From Wyeomyia smithii (lineage: Eukaryota > Arthropoda > Insecta > Diptera > Culicidae): 64,000 bases of DNA. Below are positions 54,391-64,000 of this stretch, piece by piece. Each line of letters opens with the position of its first letter. The first letter of the stretch is position 1. The stretch lies in the NCBI RefSeq assembly GCF_029784165.1, contig NC_073696.1, positions 102,912,065 through 102,976,064 on the forward strand, read 5' to 3'. The position numbers and the translations under genes were made by a program. The notes under the pieces are model-generated. The model was not told the DNA's origin and made no database searches. It saw only the letters and a program-made list of their open reading frames with translations.

Positions 54391-55320
54391 AAGGTGAGCA
54401 AGGCGCCGGGATTAGACGGAATCCTAAACGTGGCCATGAAAGGTAGCAGGAAACCACCAGGTAACCCATCGGCATATAGGCCAATCTATCTGCTAGATTC
54501 GGCAGACAAGGTTCTTGAGAGGATCATCCTCAATAGACTGGTGAGATTCACCCAAGGCAACAAGTTTGGTTTCCGCAAGGGTAGGTTTATATGGGATGCA
54601 ATTCTCTCTGTCACCTGTGTACAGTACAGCAGCAGCCGAGATAGCAATTCAACGTAAAAGGAGGGGTATCCGCTATAGCGCAACCGTTACACTCGACGTG
54701 AAAAACGTGTTTAATAGCGCCAGTTGGAATTCTATAGCTCTCGCGCTACGGAATCTTAACGTACCGGTATCGCTGTATAAGATCCTGGAAAACTACTTCC
54801 AGAATCGTACACTCGTTTACAATACAGTCGAGGGTCAAAAATGCATCCCAGTCACCGCAGGAGTACCGCAAGGTTCTATCCTGGACACGCTGCTGTGGAA
54901 TGCCATGTATGACGGTATGTTGAAACTTAAGGTCCCTCCCGGAGTGGTGATTGTTGGCTTTGCGGACGACATAACTTTAGAAGTCTATGGCGAGGCCATA
55001 AAAGAGGTCGAATTGAAAGCAATATTTTCAATTAAAATCGTAGAAGACTGGAGCGCTCCATGAAGCTGGAGCTGGCGCACAATAAGCCGGAGGTTATTAT
55101 GGTAAACAACCGCAAATCGGAGCAGGAGGCGAAAATTAGTGTCAGTGGATGCACTATAGCCTCAAAGCGGTCTTTGAAACTTTTAAGAGTGATGGTCGAA
55201 GACAAGTTCACCTTTGGGAGCCACGATGATTACGCCTGCAAGAGGGCTTCTACGGCCATCGCAACATTTTCACGTATGATGGAACTTATTGAACACCCTG
55301 TATTGCTGCTACTAGGAAGT
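54385..55320 (+). pseudogene. R1-like reverse transcriptase
   Basis: 54388-54657 encodes VSKAPGLDGILN, SAYRPIYLLDSADKVLERII and FGFRKGRFIWDAI. 54566-55063 encodes VTLDVKNVFNSASWNSI, VTAGVPQGSILD, and VIVGFADDITLEVYG with an intact FADD box. 55060-55332 continues with MKLELAHNKPEVIMVNNRKS and CKRASTAIATFSRMMEL. The step at about 55050 is a single-base deletion: DWS replaces DWM and the next frame resumes MKLEL. The 3' RNase-H-like region is missing after 55320. Intact catalytic residues with only point-type breaks suggest it is younger than the other R1-like copies. Confidence 0.85.
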
Positions 55321-55578
55321 TGTTGTGTGAATTGATTAAAAGTGTGGTCCTAATAGATGTATTATATGTAAAACAAAATCGAATCAATGAATAATATGCT
55401 TCAATAGGAGATTCCCAGGAATCCAAAAATGAACGTTTCTCTATATAAGTAGTAATTTGATGCATTGATCATTTTCTTTGTAACATAGTAACATGTTCAA
55501 TTACTTCGAAAGCATTCAGAACATAACTTTCACTGATGAAAAAAATTCCTACTAATCAGTTACCATTTTGTGTTACAG

Positions 55579-55965
55579 CCCAAATCCTGCTGGTCAACGG
55601 TGTTCACGATAGCCGCCACCGTTCATCTGGTTGGTATCACCTTCTATGGCATATTCGCATCCGGTGAACTGCAGTCGTGGGCCGAACCGACGATGGAGGA
55701 GCAGAAAGCCTGGGATCCGATGGCTAGCGGGTACGAAAAGGAGACCACCTTTACCGACCCGAGCGGCGCAGCTACTATGGGAGGAGATCCGGGTGGCATG
55801 GATCCTTCGGCCCAGATTAATAGCACCAAACCGGCAGGTTACGGTGCCATGTCGCACGTTGCCGGTAATCCTTTCGCGTCGGCGAATTTCGTCAGTGAAG
55901 AGGCTGTACAGCCGGAAGCTAAAGACTCCTACTTACACGGAAACCCGGCCGAGCGTTCATATTGA
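55579..55965 (+). CDS. VGlut: VGlut last exon: TM12 and C-terminal tail
   Basis: 128 codons plus stop after acceptor GTTACAG (phase 0). PKSCWSTVFTIAATVHLVGI followed by TFYGIFASGELQSWAEP forms the last membrane helix and the diagnostic 'FYGIFASGE.Q.WA' block of VGLUTs. The cytosolic tail of about 90 residues is acidic and Gly/Pro/Ser-rich and ends PAERSY before TGA at 55963-55965. The tail is insect-like, not alignable with vertebrate tails, and rich in potential regulatory sites. The 19.2-kb intron before it has no effect on the frame. Confidence 0.95.
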   Translation, partial: PKSCWSTVFTIAATVHLVGITFYGIFASGELQSWAEPTMEEQKAWDPMASGYEKETTFTDPSGAATMGGDPGGMDPSAQINSTKPAGYGAMSHVAGNPFASANFVSEEAVQPEAKDSYLHGNPAERSY

Positions 55966-58900
55966 CATGCGCGACTGAAGAAAACCGTCACCTTCAGTTT
56001 GAATTAGATAGTGTCGAAAGCAGTTACCTAGAAGGGCACCCCAGTATCATAAAAGTACGAAAAATTACAACCCACTATAGGAATGTTGACTAAAATGAGG
56101 TTTATGCTTCGTTTGTTGTGATCTTTAGGTAAATAGTTGATTGCGAAATAAACGTTCTTTTCTCTGTGTAATAAGTGAGTGTAAAAGAGATAGTCATATG
56201 GAAACAAATATTAGACATTGATGTATTCAAATCTACTTCGGTCTATTCGCCCAACAAGGAGTGGAAGGTGGTTTTGAAAGGCCTAAAAGTCACAGAGTAG
56301 GGATGTACTCGGACCATTATTGATTCCCGAAAGATAAACTGATTGTTCTATTACTCCAGAAGGTGAGCATGTAGATTGAATATACCAACGGCTAACCACA
56401 CTTTAATGTATTTAGCTTTTCACGTGCCGTAATGACGGATTCTATAATGAATTAACGTGGTAGCAGTTGTTTTGTCAAGTGGAACTGTCGATGTCGCATG
56501 TAACGAACACATATAGCGTTCGCCATTATGGTGCGTGAAAAGCTGAATGGTTTTACTCGAGTAATAAAAGTCGTGGTGAAATAAAGGAAAAAACAATGAA
56601 ACATTTACCCTGCTTAAGCAATTACAATTTAGATAGTACTAACAAAGTATCCAACGACTATTGTTGAACATTATTTTAGGCTGCAGATGTAAGCTACTCT
56701 CTAAACTCTTCATACCATAACAAAACGAGTTACGGTGAATGAGCTGAACAAACTTGTAAATATTTCTGTCAAAACAGTAGAGAAACCTGCGTTCAAACCA
56801 TGAATCAAAACCAAGCATTCGTTAATTCAAAGCACTTTCAATATGCTCTAGTGTCGATACGGTACACGGATACGATACGGAATAAATCGAAAGCCACAAC
56901 AAGTTAGAGAAGTATATCTTGACAACTATTATTTAATGTATAACCCCCAAAACAACTAAAACAGTAAAACGTAGTCTAAAAGCGAAAAAATCTATCAATG
57001 AGTTTGTAAAAACAAGAAAATTTCTTTCAACTAAAAGAGTCAATTTCAAAGTTTTATACATTATAACACAAAACTATGCAGTAAACGGCATTACGTTCGG
57101 CTGCGAAACAGCGTTAAGTGCAGTTCAACGGTGCAATTTCGCTAGAATAAGATACTACTGTAAGCGTTTAGTTCTAGTATTCATCCGAGGTTGCCAGGTT
57201 TTTAGGTTTTTGTTTGTTTACGCTAAGATCAGAATGTCGCGAAAACTTCTCTAACAGGAGATAATTCAATATATTCTAGCGTCCGCCATTAATGTTTAAA
57301 TCTGGATACCTGGCAGCACACGATGTCACATAACGGTTTGCATTGCATTCTGTATTATACACACCCAAAGTTTAACTGATAGGACATGGAAATATGTAAA
57401 TTCAAAGAGATTGAATGACTGTGTTTTTTAGGAAACATGATTTTCGATTATATTTTAGCTCAAGTTGTTATGCTACAAGGTTCGTTTACTGTTAATGTTT
57501 TTTTGCCCACTAATAACTTCCAATTTCTTTCAAATTGGAATTCCCTTTCATCGTTAGTTATATGTACACAAAAACAGTTGTTTGATGAAGGAGTGTATAA
57601 TTTGATGGATAACCCAAATTGCGCACATGCACAAAACGACAATGACAGTTTACTGGTTTCTCTCAGATATGAATCAATCACATGTTTTGCAAAAAAAAAT
57701 ATCACTTCAATCGACGAAAAAAAAATCAATTATAAATTCCTCTATAAATACTTTCCGGTTCTTACTGATGGATTATGGTAACAAATTAGTCTGAATTCAG
57801 CTCTGATTTTTACAATGCGAAACATGGTAAGTAGTTTCGGCTATTAATTAACTGATCTTCGGTTAAATAAATTACTGAAATTGGTTCGAATTAAAATTTT
57901 ACCGACGTCGTTTTATGGAAGTGCTACTCAACACGTATTCTTTGTTTGTTATACGGACATCAGGAAAATGAAAATACTCGGGCTTTACTGCCGTAAATAC
58001 AAAGCTCAATTTACTTTTCCTCATTTGTTAAACTTTACTAATGTTGTTGTTTTTTTTTTTGAGACAAACGAACGATGAATGAATGAGTAAGATAGCTAAT
58101 AAGCGAGAATTTCAAACAACAATTTGAGGTGTTCTCACTCTCAAAGGCTGTGTTGACAATAACAAATTTTAGGCTTAAGAAAGAAGGTAACCACGGTGAT
58201 TTGTGTATTTTGTTCTTAACGAGAATGATTGCATTGATTCCCGAAAAGTAATTTAATCGTGAATTCGAATAACGGCTAGCGTAAGGGTTTCGTTTTTTTT
58301 TTTATCGATCTGTTTCGATTATTTCTATCGATTACGCAAAAGCAAAGAAACAATTGCGAAAGTGACAAATACAATAATAGTTTGTAAGAAGGCGCCCCAA
58401 TAGCTTATTTATAGAGGGTTCTTGGCTTAGCAGCTAAAAACCAATAAATAGAAAGTGTATCGATAGCATAGGCTCATCAATGAAACTCATATGACAAACG
58501 AAACGTATTAACGTTCAATAACTGTGAATGGAGAGCAACTTGTAAATAACTAGAGTCTCGACGCATCCAATACAAAGTATATAAAAATTAAGAGTGTATA
58601 GTTACCATGTTCAATAATTCAAGCCAGTTGGTATTTGTACATACTTACAAAACGTTTTAAATAATATTTCATTTAGACACATTTGGTTAGTGTGTAAAGG
58701 TGCTGAAATTTACAATGAAGCGGGTATTTATATTACATATGTATCTACTGACAATGTTCTGTTGCACAAACTGTAAAAGAGCGACCCCAAAAATGAAAAC
58801 AATTCAATCTTTAGTGCGATTTAGTTAGATTAATTCTTGTTACAAATGTTCAACAACAGTTTTGTTAAAAGTTGAATAAATTATAGGAATGCGTTGGATT

Positions 58901-59750
58901 TGCGAGTAACGAAGCAGTAGTGTGATTTCGAGCAGAGAAATAATTGTTCATTCTAGGATGCCAACCTATCTCGAATGCGGGGCATCCTCCCTTTCTAGTA
59001 GTATATCCTTCCCATGAAATAAACTAAAACAAAAACACAACATGCAATGAAACCACAACACAGAAGACTCCATAGTCTGTAGAAAAAGCTCGATGTTAAT
59101 GGTTCGTTGCGCTGTACGGTTTTATTTTACTATAATTAAGTGTTGTTGAATCTTCAAATATTTATTACCTTGCACAACCGTAAAACGAACTGTTCAAATA
59201 ACTATTATATAAAATCTGCCCTCGTGCTTGAAGGTTCTACCCCAACCTAAATGACGGTGCGGATTTAGAGTAGAAATTAAAAAAAAAAAAAACAACGGAC
59301 AAGAATATGAAGAAAAACATTATATCAAAACCAAAAAATAACTTAATTGTTTTACGATATCTATAGTAACAAAAGAGATATATTATAATAGGATATTAAT
59401 AAAATATAAATAATTCAAAGCGTCAGCAAATCTAGATCCCCGTGTAAAAAAACTAATATTAAACAAAAACTAGTATATACTTAAATGCATTAAACCTACG
59501 CATAACCACCATGTGAAAACCCTTCGTTTCTTCATCGTATTCGCATCCTGTAGCTTTAGGTTCGTGTATTAAAGATCCCTCCCAGAAGAAGATGAAAAAA
59601 AACGGAACGTATAATCAGAATTATTGTACCAAACTGTAAGGACTTAGCGGTCAGACTAGGAACACTAGAGCAAGGAAGGACAACCGTAGACACAATATTG
59701 AACTATTGGAAAACAATATAAACAAACAATAAAGATACGTATATTATACT
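55966..59750 (+). other. VGlut: Probable VGlut 3' UTR (end approximate)
   Basis: Downstream of the stop the sequence is AT-rich, non-repetitive and without coding frames until the inverted-repeat block starts near 59830. AATAAA-type signals occur near 58877, 59017 and 59718, the last followed by a T-rich region. Two exact Pumilio-type sites (TGTAAATA) lie near 56753 and 58541. A long 3' UTR would be normal for a neuronal gene. The exact polyadenylation site cannot be read from the sequence. Confidence 0.5.
56140..56641 (+). repeat. VGlut 3' UTR segment duplicated into the intron
   Basis: Source-type copy of the 502 bases found at 51785-52286. No direct repeat flanks this copy. Confidence 0.85.
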
Positions 59751-59829
59751 GTTGAACAGTGCGGTCAGTGTTTCATTTATTGAAAAGAAGGTATGTTTTA
59801 TTTGCAGCTTAATCGATTTGATATCATCA

Positions 59830-60392
59830 GATTATATGTGGGTCATTTCATGTCAAGTGTCCGAGGAAATGCATCGACCATCTCCGATTTCGACCAAAAT
59901 TTGTGAGTTGATGTATTTTGGGCCGGAACTTATAACTACAAAGTGTTGTATCAATTGGTGGACCCCCTCGCCAATGGGGCTGCCTCCACTTTTTGCGAAT
60001 TTAGCAAGAGCTACAGGTGATATTGACATATCATTTTGAAGGGTTTTAGATGTAGAATCGAACTACGTGGTCAATTATTTTTTGCAGTGATGCCAACATT
60101 GCATTTTTTTTCGATTGATGACTTAATTTGCAATTTCCTCGCAATAATCCCCCCCCCCCTTCGATTTTAATTTTGACAACGCCAATGTGTTTAGCAGACG
60201 ATTTTACATAGGAATCACTTATCAGCAAAAAACAAAATGTAGCGTTCCAGAGATACAGCATTTTCAAAATTGCAAGATTTTGGATTTTGTCTACGCACGA
60301 AAGCGCTTCTACATAATTTGCTGCTATCTTAATGGTATCCTAGCAGACGTTTGTGTAATCGAAGAGATGTATCTTAGAGGAGCATCCGTTAA
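59830..60392 (+). repeat. Inverted-repeat arm, left
   Basis: About 560 bases that recur in reverse at 61854-62455, from GGGTCATTTCATG to GAGGAGCATCCGT, with high similarity. Shared texts include GAGTTGATGTATTTTGGGCC and CATTTTGTTTTTTGCTG (other strand). Non-coding copies of a dispersed repeat. Confidence 0.8.
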
Positions 60393-60807
60393 TGATGTAA
60401 CGCAACAAATCCCGCTCTAGAATCATTTTCACGAAAAGTTACTAGAGAGTTTTGGCTACACTTTTCGTATTTAAATTCAAAACTGTTTCTTGTTACATGT
60501 ACACTTTTGTCCATGATTCGAATTTTAAAACCAACTTGTGACATTGTTAATAACGTGAAAAAAATACTGATTTCAGATTTCATTTCAGAATTTTGCATAT
60601 TTACATTCAAGACCACATGTTCAAACAAATCTCCGAACGCATCCAGAATATTTTATCATAACCGAATATCTCAATTTGCTCATATCATAGCATGTCATAG
60701 AGAGAGAAAGTCTATCATAACATTCATCTGCCGATGTTCCTCTTTTTCTTCTTACCCAGGATTAGAGCAGAGGTGGCTTTCATTGTTCTGTTTATACAAA
60801 CAGCTAC

Positions 60808-60815
60808 GTAATTAT
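60808..60815. repeat. 8-bp target duplication GTAATTAT, left
   Basis: Repeated exactly at 61493-61500. Confidence 0.75.
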
Positions 60816-61492
60816 TAGGGACAGTGGTAAATCGTGACTTCGCGGAAGCCGCGAATTCCGCGAAATCCAGCATCGGCCGCGAAATTATCAAAAAACCGCG
60901 AAATGCCGCGAAAACCAACAACACGGATAAATCTGAAGATCAATAGGCACCTCCATGGCAACGGAACATCTTTTCCTACGCAACCAATAAGATGGAATAG
61001 TACTGCTGCTCTCTTACAACGAGATTTTTCCAGCCTGGATTGAATTGTTTTCGAACGGTTCAGTTGATAGATCCTATTTGAGCAAAGATTCTGGCGATTT
61101 GGGACCTGCATTTTAATAATTTTGGTAAGTATTCGAAACGCGGACGGTTTTTTGAACTTTTCCGGTTGGCAAATGAATATTTATCGATTCCTGGAAACTC
61201 GATAGATGTGAGTCAGAATAACTGAAATATTACGTGCCTGCTGACACCCAAATATGATTGAAGACAATTTGACACAGTAGTCCGTACTGCAAAAAAAATC
61301 ATGAATCGTTCTGTTAAATTACCGTGTATGAAATTAAATAAACAGTTTTTTCATTATTTTTACCACAAAATGCACATTATTTGGCGTTTTCTAAAGAACG
61401 GGTCGCCGCGAAATTACCGCGAATTTTTAATATTTTCTATTTTGCCACCCGCGAATTTTCAACTTTTTTGCCGCGAATTACCACTGTCTCTA
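60816..61492. mobile_element. 677-bp hAT-like MITE with CCGCGAAAT subterminal repeats
   Basis: The left end is TAGGGACAGTGGTAA and the right end is the inverse of TAGAGACAGTGGTAA. It is flanked by an exact 8-bp duplication. Both sides next to the ends are packed with CCGCGAAAT/GCGGAA-type motifs, a likely transposase-binding array. It lies between the two arms of the inverted repeat. No transposase. Confidence 0.8.
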
Positions 61493-61500
61493 GTAATTAT
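61493..61500. repeat. 8-bp target duplication GTAATTAT, right
   Basis: Exact copy of 60808-60815. Confidence 0.75.
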
Positions 61501-61853
61501 CAATAGAGGGTCTGACTTTGTAATGTAATGCTACGGTGGGAGAGAGGGAAGGGGGCTAAAAAAACCTAAAAAAGCTACGTCATTTATGCATGCTCGCTAG
61601 CTAGCAAATCTCATCGCGTAAACTGCTGTGATAACCAATACCGTTCTCCAGCGATACAAATTTGTTTTAAATACAATCCAATTAAACACACCATCTTCAA
61701 GAATGAAATGACTGCACACGTGATGATTTTTTACAATTTTTAAATCATAGCAAACCTTAAATCAGGAAAAAAAAATTACCATTCGCCTGTTAGGAAATGG
61801 TTTTAAATTGAGAGACGATGATTTTTGTAATGTGATAAACCAATAAAATGAAG

Positions 61854-62455
61854 ACGGATGCTCCTCTAAGGAACATCTCTTCGATTACACAAACGCCTGC
61901 AAGGATACCATTTAGATAGCAGCAATTTATGTAGAAGCGCTTTCGTGCGTAGACAAAATCCAAAATCTTGCAATTTTGAAAATGCTGTATCTCTGGAACG
62001 CTACATTTTGTTTTTTGCTGGTAAGTGATTCCTATGTAAAATCGTATGCTAAACACATTGGCGTTGTCAAAATTAAAATCGAAAGGGGTGGGGGCCGGGT
62101 ATTGCGAGGAAATTGCAAATTAAGTCATCAATCGAAAAAAATGCAATGTTGGCAACACTGCAAAAAATAATTGACCATGTAGTTCGATTTTACATCTAAA
62201 ACCCTTCAAAATGATATGTCAACATCATCTGTAGCTCTTCAGGGTCCCGAGATATACACAATATTAAAAATGTGTTTTGATAAATTCGCAAAAAGTGGAG
62301 GCAGTCCCATTGGCGGAGGGGTCCACCAATTGATACAACACTTTGTAGTTATAAGTTCCGGCCCAAAATACATCAACTCACAAATTTTGGTCGAAATCGG
62401 AGATGGTCGATGCATTTCCTTGGACACTCGACATGGAATGACCCATGTATACTAA
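61854..62455 (-). repeat. Inverted-repeat arm, right
   Basis: Reverse-oriented copy of 59830-60392. The arms are separated by about 1.46 kb that includes the hAT-like MITE. A 40-base length difference comes from small insertions. Confidence 0.8.
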
Positions 62456-64000
62456 TGGTTGGACCCTATTACAGAAGATGAGGCTAAGCAAGAGCAACTC
62501 GCAATCAATGAAAGTACCTACAACTTTCTCCATTTGTATGCATAATGAAGCATCGAGCTGAAACACAATAAATTCGAGTTTTTGGACAGTTACTACATGG
62601 CCTGAAATATCTCTGGTCTTGTAAAACGACAATTTTCATGAACAAAATGGTTTAATCTTCGGCGTAGTTCGGCGTAATTTGGTTTCGAAATATCGAAATA
62701 TTTCATGATTAGCATAGAATATCACGTTTTTCATTACTTTCACGGCATTTCGCGAGTTTTTGTAAATTTCGCGGCTGATACTGGATTTTGCGGTTCCGCA
62801 AAATCAGAATTTTCCACCGTATTTACTATTTACGAGCAGCTTCGTAGATGCAACATTACGAAGTTCGCTTTTTTGTGGGATTGAAACTTAGTACAATCAT
62901 TCGATTTTGATGTCGAAAGACTTCAGCAAGCGTTTATTTGCAGATTCTGCCACAAGCCGTCTCCCAGAGACGGAAAACAACCTATTCTAACCTATGATAA
63001 TTTCTTCAACTAGTTCTACGCTATAGTAATCTGCGAGATGATTAAAAATAAGGTCGATAAAAAAGATGAACAGTTAGTGTTGGGGAAGACAAATATGATG
63101 AAAAAGTACAGATTACAGCAAAACGTTCGGACATTATTATCTTTAAAATCGACTGATGCATTTCTGGTGAGATTTAGCCACCAAGTTTTTACAACCTATA
63201 ATATCTCATTTTTCTTAATCTAAAATTGCGACTCTAGAACTACTGAACAGATTACCAAGAAAATTTGAACATAGGGATTTTCGAGTACGGGGAGTGTCAC
63301 AAATATATTAGTTTTGCTATAGCTCATAGGCGCGGGAAAGGTGAGGGCACAAACCACATATGCTACTTCGAACAAAACTCTGCTGCAAATCCTAGCCCAT
63401 GCTCTGGCATTCATTTCGTGCTGCCCTTCATTGATTTTACAGTGCATCGTTCAAACAGTTCGCTTCAATAGTTTGAACATGCATAAAAATCTATTCTTTT
63501 TTTGATTCAATAACCAGTGATCTTGAATCTATCAAAATCAAGTTAAGGAAGGAGCGCATTCAAGAGATTTTTTAAGCAGAAATTCAGTAACCATTCACAA
63601 TCAACATTCATAGAAAAAATTGAACTAAAAATCATTCAACCATTCAAACATTGCTTAACCAATTTTCTTGAATCGTATACAGCGCGACTATTGAAACCGC
63701 TTTAACCAGTTAGTAGAATTACTTTAATATTTTGGTTAGAGTTGGAAACCGCGTTTCTCGGTTAACGACAAACTTTTTTTTTCTCGTACCGTTTATTATA
63801 CCTAATATTGAGAGTAATGCAAATAAAACGTGCTATACAATACACTAGGATGGGGAAGAGTGATCGATTTTCCAGAAACAAGCTTTTTGGTTCCTTTTGG
63901 AGCCCCAAACAACCCTGAACTTATCGGAAGTCGATTGGTTTTGCCTCCGCTTGGCGCATTGCATTTCAAATTTGTATGAAAATTTATATGAGAAAAACCT
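62456..64000. other. No supported gene
   Basis: AT-rich with small repeat pieces. Around 62660-62830 TTTCGCG/CCGCAAAAT-like motifs resemble the hAT-like MITE at 60816-61492 and may be a fragment. The last ~150 bases look like a dispersed repeat end but cannot be confirmed. Confidence 0.45.

Larger units (their letters stand above)
52805..55320 (+). mobile_element. R1-like LINE, nearly full order of domains, decayed
   Basis: Plus-strand non-LTR retrotransposon in the last VGlut intron. ORF1 (52857-53500) is followed by endonuclease remains (53550-54080), linker (54130-54390) and RT (54385-55320). There is no detectable tail beyond 55320, so the 3' end is cut. The family recurs at 32343-33440 and 49105-51600. 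R1/LOA-type clade membership is inferred from the protein texts. No site-specific rDNA target is present. Confidence 0.82.

Noticed and set aside
60187..60420. Conserved protein shared with 61790-62056 minus
   Set aside because: The shared text comes from inverted copies of a non-coding repeat; both frames are short and unlike known proteins.
1..64000. CRISPR arrays, operons, bacterial promoters
   Set aside because: Repeat spacing, introns and transposon content show a eukaryotic nuclear sequence.

Overview
This is a repeat-rich insect nuclear window, most likely from a culicine (Aedes-type) mosquito. The evidence is one animal gene with phase-0 exons and kilobase introns, decayed DD37E Tc1-type elements, RTE- and R1-like LINE remains, and abundant MITEs. 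The species is inferred, not proven. There are no operons, rRNA genes or CRISPR arrays.

The only recognisable host gene is a vesicular glutamate transporter (VGlut, SLC17A6-8 family) on the + strand. I can place six coding exons: 26152-26452, 35089-35322, 35396-35860, 35924-36109, 36173-36358 and 55579-55965. Together they encode about 585 residues and cover the whole transporter core and C-terminus. The start codon probably lies in an exon I could not find, because the first exon seen opens in the middle of a codon. The 8.6-kb intron (26453-35088) and the 19.2-kb intron (36359-55578) are packed with transposon remains. A long AT-rich 3' UTR probably runs from 55966 to about 59750.

Upstream (1-26151) lie, in order: a foldback repeat; a DD41D (rosa-like) mariner remnant; a promoter-bearing repeat block with a 161-bp hairpin; a TIR MITE; a near full-length DD37E element; several minus-strand RTE-like LINE copies; and a second DD37E element split by a 2.5-kb hAT-like element with a perfect 8-bp target-site duplication.

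The 8.6-kb intron holds a mosaic of RTE-like, R1-like and Jockey/CR1-like LINE fragments in both orientations, plus a SINE-like insertion with an internal tRNA-like domain. The 19.2-kb intron holds the most striking structures. One is a multi-level nest at 38621-44740. Inside and beside it are two copies of a 2-kb palindromic element with CACAGTG termini and 5-bp GC-rich duplications, which are Transib/RAG-like hallmarks. A second copy of part of the VGlut 3' UTR is pasted into the last intron between 33-bp direct repeats.

Downstream of the gene is an inverted pair of about 560-600-bp repeats enclosing another hAT-like element. None of the transposon coding regions looks intact. The window reads as one neuronal gene whose introns have absorbed successive waves of transposition.
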